This document shows, one piece after another, positions 15,582-22,026 of a DNA stretch of 37,517 bases. Where the stretch lies: positions 1 through 37,517 of the forward strand of contig CAYZCS010000003.1 of NCBI GenBank assembly GCA_964476895.1, in the 5' to 3' direction. The translations under genes were made by a program, and so were the position numbers. This DNA comes from JALYJZ01 sp964476895. Lineage in GTDB: Bacteria; Patescibacteriota; SICC01. The first letter of the stretch is position 1. The number at the start of each line of letters is the position of its first letter. The notes under the pieces were generated by a model. It did not search any database. It was given only the letters and a program-made list of their open reading frames with translations, and had not been told where the DNA came from.

Positions 15582-15658
15582 AAAAAACCGCCTCCCGGCG
15601 GTTGATGGGTGATCGAAGCGTTTTCGCGCTAGCGCATCCCAGCCGCCGGGGTGGGCGG
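15582..15658 (-). promoter_or_regulatory. Attenuator-like leader with terminator and antiterminator segments
   Basis: Reading the minus strand: segment 1 CCGCC (15658-15654), segment 2 GGCGG (15647-15643), segment 3 AACCGCC (15603-15597) and segment 4 GGCGGTT (15592-15586) followed by TTTT. Pairing 3:4 with a GGGA loop is a Rho-independent terminator. Pairing 2:3 can extend to CCCGGCGG with CCGCCGGG, eight perfect pairs, and would block it. Segment 1 lies inside the leader-peptide gene just after its Leu codons. The layout is that of ribosome-mediated transcription attenuation. Confidence 0.6.
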
Positions 15659-15694
15659 GCTAAGGAGGAGCAGGAGCTGCGAAACGTTTCTCAC
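15629..15694 (-). CDS. Leaderless leader peptide with a five-Leu run
   Basis: A 21-codon frame starting GTG 15694 and ending TAG 15629. Its middle reads QLLLLLSPPTP (five consecutive Leu codons, then Ser and Pro codons). TAGGAT ends six bases before the GTG and TTGAAG lies 17 bp further up, so the start fits the leaderless rule of this genome. Ribosomes slowed at the Leu or Pro codons would cover segment 1 of the downstream attenuator. Whether the signal is leucine shortage or a translation-blocking drug cannot be told; an exporter downstream makes the latter attractive. Confidence 0.55.
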   Translation of the reverse strand: MRNVSQLLLLLSPPTPAAGMR

Positions 15695-15700
15695 GGTGCC

Positions 15701-15729
15701 ATCCTAGTCCCGCACCGTTCCTTCTTCAA
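15701..15729 (-). promoter_or_regulatory. Promoter of the attenuated ABC operon
   Basis: TTGAAG (15729-15724), a 17 bp spacer and TAGGAT (15706-15701) on the minus strand, followed by six bases and the GTG of the leader peptide. The -35 overlaps the short intergenic region before the cobalamin adenosyltransferase gene. Confidence 0.6.
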
Positions 15730-15782
15730 GGCGCCGTGACGGTCGTTTCCTCACGGAGCATGAGCGGCGTTACACTGGGGGC

Positions 15783-16337
15783 ATGACCCGCATCTATACC
15801 CGCACCGGTGACAAGGGCCTGACCAGCCTCTACGGCGGCCAACGCGTCCCGAAGTTCAAGACGCGGGTGGCGGTGTTCGGCTCGCTCGACGAACTGAACG
15901 CGAGTCTTGGCGTGGCGCTGTCGGGAATCACCGACGAAGACATCCAGAAGACGCTGCTCGAGATCCAGAACACGCTCTTCAATATCGGTGCCGAAGCGGC
16001 CGAAGGGGGCACGAAGGCGAAGAAGATGATCGACGATGCACTCCGCGTCGGGCCGATGCAGGTAGCGAAGCTGGAACGCTGGATCGACGCGTTCGAACAA
16101 GAGCTTGCGCCGCTCAATGCGTTCATCCTGCCGGGCGGCTCCGGACCCGGTGCGCAGCTTCACCTGGCCCGGGCCGTCTGTCGCCGCGCCGAACGGCGTC
16201 TTTCCGCGCTCGGTGAGGAAGAGACCGTGAACCCGGCGAGCCTGATGTACCTCAATCGCCTGTCCGACCTGCTGTTCGTGCTTGCCCGGGCGGTCAACCA
16301 CCGGGCCGGTGTTCCCGAACAGACCTGGCGCAAGTAA
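15783..16337 (+). CDS. cobO-like (pduO): Cob(I)alamin adenosyltransferase, PduO/MMAB type
   Basis: A 184-residue ATP:cob(I)alamin adenosyltransferase of the PduO family, a trimer that transfers the 5'-deoxyadenosyl group of ATP to reduced cobalamin. Diagnostic motifs are the N-terminal ATP-binding TRTGDKGLTSLYGG, SLDELNASLG, FILPGGSGPGAQLHLARAVCRRAERR and the C-terminal YLNRLSDLLFVLAR. It is full length. No other cobalamin gene or B12-dependent enzyme is in the window, so its client is elsewhere. ATG 15783 is six bases after TACACT (15771-15776), with no SD. Confidence 0.95.
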   Translation: MTRIYTRTGDKGLTSLYGGQRVPKFKTRVAVFGSLDELNASLGVALSGITDEDIQKTLLEIQNTLFNIGAEAAEGGTKAKKMIDDALRVGPMQVAKLERWIDAFEQELAPLNAFILPGGSGPGAQLHLARAVCRRAERRLSALGEEETVNPASLMYLNRLSDLLFVLARAVNHRAGVPEQTWRK

Positions 16338-16353
16338 GCGCTCCGTTCGGCCG

Positions 16354-16407
16354 TTGCCCTTTCGAAAGCGAGGGAGCATACTGACGGCGAATCTCGCCGA
16401 AAGGAGG
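16354..16407 (+). promoter_or_regulatory. Promoter, 5' hairpin and full-length SD of the DUF1761 gene
   Basis: TTGCCC (16354-16359), 17 bp, CATACT (16377-16382). The predicted RNA starts almost on a hairpin GGCGA-ATC-TCGCC (16386-16398), which is followed by AAGGAGGTGATC (16401-16412), a complete match to the usual 16S rRNA 3' end. A hairpin at the 5' end should protect the mRNA. Confidence 0.55.
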
Positions 16408-16415
16408 TGATCGCA

Positions 16416-16832
16416 ATGGAGTTCGTATTCGATCAACTCGACGTGAATTACTGGGCCGTGCTGGTGTCCGGTATCGTGGCGATGGTCATCGGCGCCGTGT
16501 GGTACAACGCCTTCGCTAAGCCGTGGATGAAAGGCGCGGGCCTGACCAAGAAGGACGCCGAACAAGCCGACCCCTCGACGTACTTCGTGTCGTTCCTGGC
16601 GTTCCTGCTGGCCTTCTACGTGCTGGCTCACGTGGCTGCGTTGGCCGAGGTGACCAACGTGACCGAGGGCATCCTGGCCGGACTGTGGATGTGGCTCGGT
16701 TTCGTCGCGACCGTGACCGGCATCAACTACCTGTACCAGCAGAAAAGCCTGCAGTTCTACGCCATCGACACCGGCTACATCCTGCTGGTGTTCCTGGTGG
16801 CTGGCGGTATCATCGGCGGCTGGCCGGTGTGA
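16416..16832 (+). CDS. DUF1761 membrane protein
   Basis: A 138-residue protein with four membrane helices. The first helix carries the DUF1761 pattern VNYWAVLVSGIVAMVIGAVWYNAFAKPWMKGAGLTKKDAE, and the rest follows the family: STYFVSFLAFLLAFYVLAHV, a helix with LWMWLGFVATVTGINYLYQQKSLQFYAIDTGYILL, and a final GGIIGGW. The function is unknown. ATG 16416 is eight bases from a perfect SD; GTG 16407 would overlap it. A strong terminator follows, so it is a single-gene unit. Confidence 0.85.
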   Translation: MEFVFDQLDVNYWAVLVSGIVAMVIGAVWYNAFAKPWMKGAGLTKKDAEQADPSTYFVSFLAFLLAFYVLAHVAALAEVTNVTEGILAGLWMWLGFVATVTGINYLYQQKSLQFYAIDTGYILLVFLVAGGIIGGWPV

Positions 16833-16847
16833 CGGTTGCTGTGCGTG

Positions 16848-16875
16848 AAAGCCCCCGCGGTGATCGGGGGCTTTT
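16848..16875 (+). terminator. Rho-independent terminator after the DUF1761 gene
   Basis: AAAGCCCCCG pairs with CGGGGGCTTTT around a seven-base loop, ten pairs followed by T residues. Confidence 0.9.
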
Positions 16876-16959
16876 GCATCTAGGTGCTTCCCGGGGTCTT
16901 TCCGGCAGCTGCAAAGTCCGCTACGATTTTCCAGTTGGCAAATACGAGGAAAGGAGCAC

Positions 16960-17298
16960 ATGCAGCACGTTCGCTACACGGTGACGCACGACGAGGGCCA
17001 CTGCCCGGCCAATGACGCCGGTCTGCTAAAAGACTTGCTGGCCCGGTTACCGGAGCTGGGGTCGTTCATCGAGCAGGAGTCAGGCGGCAAGATCGCGCTG
17101 GTGCAGCAGGAGTTCGATCGCAACGGACACCGGTTCGAGTTCTGCCTTCGGCTGGACGGCCTTCGGGTCGAGGAGGGCGGCGATCTGCTCAAGGCGGGTC
17201 TCGGTCTCAAGAAGATCACGATCCGCTCCCGGACGTACGAGACCGTCGAACAGGCCGCTGCGGCCCTCGAAAAGAAGCTGGCCGCACTCGAAGCCTGA
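16960..17298 (+). CDS. Hypothetical protein, 112 aa, HPF-like fold order
   Basis: A 112-residue soluble protein. I know no named family. The predicted order is strand (HVRYTVTHDE), helix (AGLLKDLLARLPELGSFI), two to three strands (KIALVQQEFDRNGHRFEFCLRLDG, KKITIRSRTYE) and a final helix (VEQAAAALEKKLAAL). This beta-alpha-beta-beta-beta-alpha order is that of short ribosome hibernation factors (HPF/YfiA), but sequence similarity is weak, so the role is only a suggestion. AAAGGAG is four bases before ATG 16960, and a strong terminator follows. Confidence 0.6.
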   Translation: MQHVRYTVTHDEGHCPANDAGLLKDLLARLPELGSFIEQESGGKIALVQQEFDRNGHRFEFCLRLDGLRVEEGGDLLKAGLGLKKITIRSRTYETVEQAAAALEKKLAALEA

Positions 17299-17319
17299 CG
17301 CACCATTCTGCCAACGCCC

Positions 17320-17362
17320 AGCGGGCCCCTCACATCTCACGATGTTTGCGGGCCCGCTTTTT
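17320..17362 (+). terminator. Rho-independent terminator after the 16960 gene
   Basis: AGCGGGCCC (17320-17328) pairs with GGGCCCGCT (17350-17358); an inner ACATC-TCAC-GATGT hairpin fills the loop; five T residues end it. Confidence 0.88.
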
Positions 17363-17443
17363 CGCTCGAACCTTTGGGTATTCCGCCGATGACTGCAGGC
17401 AGCTACGGGGTACACTGGAAGGTAAGAATAACCGAGGAGGCAC

Positions 17444-18037
17444 ATGGCCGACTACCAACCTAAGCCATACGATTCGCGGCTCGATGACCTGAAAGGGTTC
17501 TCGAAGGAATCCGTCCAGGCGCACTACAAGCTCTACGAGGCGTACTGCAACAAGTACAACGAGGCCTCCGCGCGGCTGGCGGAAGCCGACAAGTCGAAGG
17601 CGAACCAGATCTTCTCCGACTATCGTGCCGCCGCGACCGATCTCACGTTCGCGATCGGCGGCATCAAGAACCATGAGATTTACTTCGGCCATCTCGGCGG
17701 GGACGGTTCGCCGGTGGACGGCGCGTTCAGCAAGCAGGTCGAGCAGGACTTCGGTTCCTGGGACGAGTACATCGCCGACCTCACGGCTGCCGGCATGGCG
17801 GCCCGTGGCTGGGCGTGGACGGCCTGGGATACGGACTTTGGTAAGCTGATGAACGTGATCGGCGATGCCCAGAACACGTTCCCGGTCTGGAACGCGTTCC
17901 CCGTGGTCGCGCTCGACGTGTACGAACACTCGTACGTCGCCGATTTCTCGACCGCACGGCCCAAGTACATCGAAGCGTTTCTCGCCAACATGGACTGGCA
18001 GGCGGTCGAGGACCGGTTCGCGGCAGCCCGCGACTGA
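17444..18037 (+). CDS. sod: Superoxide dismutase, Fe/Mn family
   Basis: A 197-residue Fe/Mn superoxide dismutase, converting superoxide to peroxide and oxygen. The four metal ligands are visible: His27 (VQAHYKLYEAY), His77 (KNHEIYFGHLGG), Asp158 and His162 (ALDVYEHSYV). The wording DVYEHSYVADF and ARGWAWTAWD departs from the classical DVWEHAYY and GSGWAWL and belongs to a divergent branch found in anaerobic and small-genome bacteria. No metal choice is possible from sequence. GAGGAGG precedes ATG 17444, and TACACT (about 17410-17415) is the probable -10 box. Confidence 0.93.
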   Translation: MADYQPKPYDSRLDDLKGFSKESVQAHYKLYEAYCNKYNEASARLAEADKSKANQIFSDYRAAATDLTFAIGGIKNHEIYFGHLGGDGSPVDGAFSKQVEQDFGSWDEYIADLTAAGMAARGWAWTAWDTDFGKLMNVIGDAQNTFPVWNAFPVVALDVYEHSYVADFSTARPKYIEAFLANMDWQAVEDRFAAARD

Positions 18038-18103
18038 TGTTTCGGTTGCGCACGCTTGCTTCGGACGGTATCGTGACCGCAGGATAACTAACCTGGAGGT
18101 TCC

Positions 18104-18802
18104 ATGGCGGAAACCACTCCCAACACGCCAACGCAAACTAACGGACCGGCCGTCAAGCGCAGCGTACTCAGGGTGCTCGGACTGAGCGTCGTGACGTTCG
18201 GACTCTACAATCTCTACTGGTTCTACGTCACCCGGAAAGCGGTCGACGAGGAACTCGGCGCTGAACGGTCCCTGAAGCAGACGCCGGGTTTGCAGCTGTT
18301 CGGCCCGATCGGCCTCGGCATCATCGGCGCGCTCCTCTCGGTCATCCTAATCGGCATCCCGATCCTGATCGCGGCAGCGGTCCTCGGGGTCGTCGTCATC
18401 TACTATCTGTTCAAGGACATTTCGACCGTTCGTACCAAGGCGGGCCTCCCCGGATTCCCGGCGGTATGGTATGTGCTCGGTCCGATCATCGCCGGCATCG
18501 TGCTGGCGTTCGTGCCGCCGCTCGGCCTGCTGGCCTCGCTCGCCGGGTTCGTCATCTACGGCATCGTGGTGAACAAGCTGAACGAGTACTGGGACAAGAA
18601 GACCGGCGGGACGGCGACCAGCGCCCAGTTCACCGGTGGTGAAGCCGGCGTGGTCGTGGCCGGGGTCGTGCTCGGCATCATCCAGGTGCTGGTACTCGGC
18701 GCCGCGATCCTGGCTGCGGTCGGCTTGCAGCAGAGCGAGAATGAGCTGGAAGACGTCCAGCAGCAGCTCGAGCGCGAGTATCCTGAGTTCTACCAGGAGT
18801 AA
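18104..18802 (+). CDS. DUF4234 membrane protein
   Basis: A 232-residue protein. The N-terminal part VKRSVLRVLGLSVVTFGLYNLYWFYVTRKAVDEEL is the DUF4234 signature (a TFGLYxLYWFY helix). It is followed by several helices at about residues 65-95, 122-150 and 180-208 and an acidic coiled tail (SENELEDVQQQLEREYPEF). The role is unknown. GGAGG stands five bases before ATG 18104, with TATCGT (about 18068-18073) as -10 candidate. A very stable terminator closes the unit. Confidence 0.8.
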   Translation: MAETTPNTPTQTNGPAVKRSVLRVLGLSVVTFGLYNLYWFYVTRKAVDEELGAERSLKQTPGLQLFGPIGLGIIGALLSVILIGIPILIAAAVLGVVVIYYLFKDISTVRTKAGLPGFPAVWYVLGPIIAGIVLAFVPPLGLLASLAGFVIYGIVVNKLNEYWDKKTGGTATSAQFTGGEAGVVVAGVVLGIIQVLVLGAAILAAVGLQQSENELEDVQQQLEREYPEFYQE

Positions 18803-18822
18803 CAACTCTCCGAAATCATTGG

Positions 18823-18853
18823 ACACGCGCCGCTGGAAAGCGGCGCGTGTTTC
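18823..18853 (+). terminator. Rho-independent terminator after the DUF4234 gene
   Basis: ACACGCGCCGCT (18823-18834), loop GGAA, AGCGGCGCGTGT (18839-18850): a 12 bp perfect stem followed by TTCGTT. Confidence 0.88.
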
Positions 18854-18893
18854 GTTCGTCCGCGGTAGGATGAAGGCATGGTAACCATAGAGC

Positions 18894-19190
18894 ATGATGG
18901 CAGCCGAGGCTGAAGTTCCGATCGTGTTCTACCCCGGGTCGGAGTATGCTCCCGAGGATATCCGTGAGACCGCCGAGCTGCTCAGTCTGGTATTCATGGG
19001 GGGATACGAATCTGGGAACGACGGTTCCACGGAATACAAAATAGAAGAATGGAGAGCATCCGAACTGCTTGAGGAGTGGTCGGATCCCGAGATGCACTTC
19101 ACCTTTAGGGTCGACAGGGACGAACCGCCGCCCGGCGTCGCCAAGCCGTTGATTCACCGGGAAGCGTTCGAGGACGACGGAATCGGCTGA
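18894..19190 (+). CDS. Hypothetical protein, 98 aa, coupled to sufS
   Basis: A 98-residue acidic soluble protein (VPIVFYPGSEYAPEDIRETAELLSLVFMG, then EMHFTFRVDRDEPPPGVAKPLIHREAF). I recognise no family. The start is ATG 18894 or 18897; an in-frame stop lies just upstream. A TAGGAT box six bases before ATG 18878 predicts a leaderless mRNA that would first open a different 11-codon frame overlapping this start. The stop overlaps the sufS start (TGATG), so sufS translation is probably coupled to it. Confidence 0.55.
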   Translation: MMAAEAEVPIVFYPGSEYAPEDIRETAELLSLVFMGGYESGNDGSTEYKIEEWRASELLEEWSDPEMHFTFRVDRDEPPPGVAKPLIHREAFEDDGIG

Positions 19191-20410
19191 TGGAGCCGTT
19201 CGTTGCCAAGGGCGATTTTCCGCTGCTTGCCCACGCATCTGGTGACAAGCCTCTCGCGTATCTCGACTCCGCGGCCACGGCACAGAAACCGTCCGTCGTA
19301 CTGGAGGCGATGGATCGTTTCTATCGGGAAGCATACGCGCCGGTCGGGCGCGGCATCTATGCGCTGACGGAACGGGCCACCCGGCGGTACGAGGAGGCAC
19401 GGAAGAAAACGGCGTCGTTCCTCGGTGCGGCCGACCCGTCGGAGATCGTATTTACGAAGAACGCGACGGATGGCATCAATCTGGTAGCTGGTGGATGGGC
19501 CCGCCGGAACCTGCAGAAAGACGACGCGATCCTGCTGACCGAGATGGAACACCACTCGAACCTGGTGCCCTGGCAGCTGTTGGTCGGGGAGCTTGGACTG
19601 GAACTGCGCTTCGCGCGGATTACCGAACAGGGCACGCTGGATCTCGACGACTTCAAAAGCAAGCTGACGAGAGCCAAGCTCGTCGCGGTCACGCACGCCT
19701 CGAACGTGTTGGGAACCGTCAATCCGGTCGCCGATCTCGCGGCGCTGGCGCATGAGGCAGGAGCGAAAGTCCTGGTGGATGGCGCGCAGGCCGCCCCCCG
19801 ACTTCCGGTGGACGTGGGTTCGCTCAGTGCCGACTGGTACGTCTGCTCGGGCCATAAGTTGTACGGCCCGACGGGCATCGGGGTGCTTTGGACCCGGGCG
19901 GCGATGTACGGGTCGATGCATCCCGTATCCGGTGGTGGTGGCGCGGTCAGGGACGTCAGTTTCGACAAAGCCACGTTCGCGGACCCGCCGGCGAAGTTCG
20001 AGCCCGGATCGCCCCCGGTCGCGGAGGCGGTCGGGCTGGAAGCGGCGATCGACTACCTGGAACGGCTTGGTCTGGAGGCGGTTGCCGAACACGAGCGTGC
20101 GCTGAACTCGTATGCATTCGAACGCCTCGGCACAATCACGGGATTGAGGGTACTCGGCCCGACCGATCCGGCGGCGCGCATCGGACTGGTTTCGTTCACG
20201 ATCGACGGCGTACATCCCCATGACCTGGCGACGTTCCTGGATCAGGAGGGCGTAGCCATCCGCTCCGGTCATCACTGCGCGCAACCGCTCCATGACCGGC
20301 TCGGCATCTCCGCGTCCGCCCGGGCGAGCTGGGGAGTCCACACGGGGACCGGAGACATCGACCGGTTGGCCGAAGGTATCGAACGGGCCCGGAAAGTGCT
20401 GGCCGGATGA
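19190..20410 (+). CDS. sufS: Cysteine desulfurase, SufS-like (group II)
   Basis: A 406-residue PLP-dependent cysteine desulfurase, which takes sulfur from cysteine for Fe-S or other thio-cofactors. The PLP Lys is residue 223 (CSGHKLYGPTGIG). The persulfide Cys is 363 in RSGHHCAQPLHDRLGISASARAS, the short, SufS-type loop. MEHHSNLVPWQ supplies the PLP-stacking His. A local deviation is GSPPVAEAVGL where most members have GTP.IA..IGL. No sufBCD or scaffold is adjacent, so it may serve tRNA thiolation or a distant suf locus. Translation is probably coupled to the preceding small gene. Confidence 0.93.
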   Translation: MEPFVAKGDFPLLAHASGDKPLAYLDSAATAQKPSVVLEAMDRFYREAYAPVGRGIYALTERATRRYEEARKKTASFLGAADPSEIVFTKNATDGINLVAGGWARRNLQKDDAILLTEMEHHSNLVPWQLLVGELGLELRFARITEQGTLDLDDFKSKLTRAKLVAVTHASNVLGTVNPVADLAALAHEAGAKVLVDGAQAAPRLPVDVGSLSADWYVCSGHKLYGPTGIGVLWTRAAMYGSMHPVSGGGGAVRDVSFDKATFADPPAKFEPGSPPVAEAVGLEAAIDYLERLGLEAVAEHERALNSYAFERLGTITGLRVLGPTDPAARIGLVSFTIDGVHPHDLATFLDQEGVAIRSGHHCAQPLHDRLGISASARASWGVHTGTGDIDRLAEGIERARKVLAG

Positions 20411-20459
20411 TCCGCCGCGCAGTTGCGGAAAGTGAGGGACATAGATAAGCTAAGTCGTT

Positions 20460-20948
20460 ATGAGCACCGACGCAGAAATGACATTCTCACACGCGGAAGC
20501 ATTCGACCGCCTGCAGGGAGAGCTCGGATGGGGAGGCGACGACTGGGCCGAGGAAATCCTGAGCGAGGGGTATGCAAGGCGCGTCGGTGTGCTTCTGGAA
20601 ACCCCGGTCCGCGACGATTCGGAGCAGGCCACGTTGTTATCGGGCATTAAAGAGATCCTGGATCATCATGAATCAAGAATTCGGAGGGCGGTACTGACGG
20701 AGGACCAGCCAGGACATTCATATGAGGAAGCCTGCCAGCTGGGAGTGTTGATGGATAAGCTGGCCCGAAGATACGCAGGCGCCATCGATGGAGAGTCCAT
20801 ATCCGTAGAGGAGGCCGAAGCATACGTGGGGCAAGCCGAGCGGTATCGGGAAGAGGTGCTTTTCATGGTCGACGGGAATGTCACACGGGCTTTCGGAGAA
20901 ATCCCTCTAGAAAAAAAGGTCGCCTGGTACTCGGAGTACTTTGCATAA
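20460..20948 (+). CDS. Hypothetical protein, 162 aa
   Basis: An acidic, helix-rich soluble protein of 162 residues (DDWAEEILSEGYARRVGVLLET, SYEEACQLGVLMDKLARRYAGAIDG, SVEEAEAYVGQAERYREEVLFMV). No family is recognised. A promoter is well formed: TTGCGG (20423-20428), 17 bp, TAAGCT (20446-20451), eight bases, ATG 20460; there is no SD, so a nearly leaderless mRNA is expected. The next hypothetical gene follows 47 bp later in the same direction. Confidence 0.62.
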   Translation: MSTDAEMTFSHAEAFDRLQGELGWGGDDWAEEILSEGYARRVGVLLETPVRDDSEQATLLSGIKEILDHHESRIRRAVLTEDQPGHSYEEACQLGVLMDKLARRYAGAIDGESISVEEAEAYVGQAERYREEVLFMVDGNVTRAFGEIPLEKKVAWYSEYFA

Positions 20949-20995
20949 GTAGAGCAAGGTCTCCTGAGTCCGAGCGGCCGACAGGCATTCTCGAT

Positions 20996-21337
20996 ATGAT
21001 CGAGTCCGAGATCCGAAGCGGCGATCCGGAACAAATGGCAGCCGCCGACTTCCGCATCTCCCATATTAGATATGAACCGGGAGCCACCGATTCAATAGAG
21101 CGTCGCGACGGACTCGTGCTAGACCTGGCGGAAGCCTGGGTGCTGCATGGCAGGGAGCTCAGCGGTGTCAGGGCGCTGACTTACCTGAGCCGTCATGGCG
21201 CAGAACAGGGTCAGACAGTGGATGGTATGCGTCGAATTCTTCAGCATGTAGATGCTGCCGACTTGGAGGACATGGTCTCTCAGTTTCACAACGTTGACGG
21301 ATTAGCCGACGCGCTCGAAGCGGCGCAAAGAAGCTAA
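20996..21337 (+). CDS. Hypothetical protein, 113 aa
   Basis: A 113-residue acidic soluble protein (MIESEIRSGDPEQMAAADFRISHIRYEPGATD, then ALTYLSRHGAEQGQTVDGMRRILQHVDAADLEDMVSQF). I recognise no family. There is neither a clear SD nor a well-placed -10 box, so ATG 20996 rests on the open frame alone and on its place after the 20460 gene; it may be read through from there. Its stop overlaps the stop of the converging alkyltransferase-like gene by four bases. Confidence 0.5.
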   Translation: MIESEIRSGDPEQMAAADFRISHIRYEPGATDSIERRDGLVLDLAEAWVLHGRELSGVRALTYLSRHGAEQGQTVDGMRRILQHVDAADLEDMVSQFHNVDGLADALEAAQRS

Positions 21338-21654
21338 CGTGACTCCGGCGGCCACCACTGGTACCGGCCCAGGTCGCAGGTAAAGTCATCGCCGACCTCG
21401 ACCCCTTCGCTCGATAGCTCCGCACGGTGGACCGTCATCCCGCCGGGATAGCCCGGTGCGACCCGGCCGTGCCGGTTCACGACCCGCTGCCAGGGAAGTG
21501 ACGGGTCGCCGTAATGCGCCACGAATCCGACCGCGCGGGCCCGTCGCGGGTGGCCCAGCAATGCCGCGATCTGGCCGTACGTCATCACCCGGCCGCGGGG
21601 AATCCTGCGGACCAGTCCGTTAACCCGTTCCCGAAAGGATGACGCTGTCATCAC
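21334..21654 (-). CDS. Alkyltransferase-like protein (ATL; MGMT DNA-binding domain without the active Cys)
   Basis: A 106-residue protein made of the O6-methylguanine-DNA methyltransferase C-terminal domain: FRERVNGLVRRIPRGRVMTYGQIAALLGHPRRARAVGFVAHYGDPSLPWQRVVNRHGRVAPG. The position of the methyl-accepting Cys in PCHRV is Trp55 here (PWQRV), the mark of ATL proteins. ATLs bind and flip O6-alkylguanine and pass the lesion to nucleotide excision repair rather than repairing it themselves. GTG 21654 is six bases after TATTCT on the minus strand, inside the upstream gene, so a leaderless mRNA is likely. The gene overlaps the upstream gene's end by 35 bp. Confidence 0.9.
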   Translation of the reverse strand: MMTASSFRERVNGLVRRIPRGRVMTYGQIAALLGHPRRARAVGFVAHYGDPSLPWQRVVNRHGRVAPGYPGGMTVHRAELSSEGVEVGDDFTCDLGRYQWWPPESR

Positions 21655-22009
21655 CTACATAGAATACCCGCTTTTTCCCCGGGCTATTCGTGAACCGTCC
21701 TTCTCGGAAGAACGCGAGCAGCCGCTGTCGCCGATCATCGGATTCCATGATGGCTTCCAACCAGCCGTCCACGTCCGCCGATTTTGCCAATCCGTCTTCT
21801 TCCACCCGCTGTTTGGTACGCTCGCGCGCCCATTCGACCCCTTCGTCGAATGCCGCATCCACCTCATGGTCCGCGGAATCCGTCGTGATGAAGTGCCGGT
21901 CGTGCGCTCCGCCCAGCCCGATCGCCAGGTTTACCCGCAGTTCGTACTCGGCCTCCGAAACGGTCTCGGGAGGCCGTTCCACCGGGACCCTGGAAGGCTT
22001 CTTTGACAT
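21620..22009 (-). CDS. Hypothetical protein, 129 aa
   Basis: A soluble 129-residue protein with a charged N-terminus (MSKKPSRVPVERPPETVSEAEYELRVNLAIGLGG), central helices (AAFDEGVEWARERTKQRVEEDGL, VDGWLEAIMESDDRRQRLLAFF) and a strand-like end. No family is recognised. TATACT lies eight bases before ATG 22009, with no SD, so the open frame further upstream (inside pepA's end) is not used. It overlaps the ATL start by 35 bp, and the ATL promoter lies within its last codons. It sits 17 bp behind pepA. Confidence 0.6.
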   Translation of the reverse strand: MSKKPSRVPVERPPETVSEAEYELRVNLAIGLGGAHDRHFITTDSADHEVDAAFDEGVEWARERTKQRVEEDGLAKSADVDGWLEAIMESDDRRQRLLAFFREGRFTNSPGKKRVFYVGDDSVILSGTG

Positions 22010-22026
22010 GACGGGCCAGTATATCC

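Noticed and set aside
15560..15694. T-box or other tRNA-sensing leader upstream of the ABC operon
   Set aside because: No T-box sequence or specifier loop; the leader-peptide attenuator explains the terminator better.
15726..16961. Long minus-strand open frame opposite the adenosyltransferase and DUF1761 genes
   Set aside because: It is an antisense shadow of two well-supported genes in GC-rich DNA.
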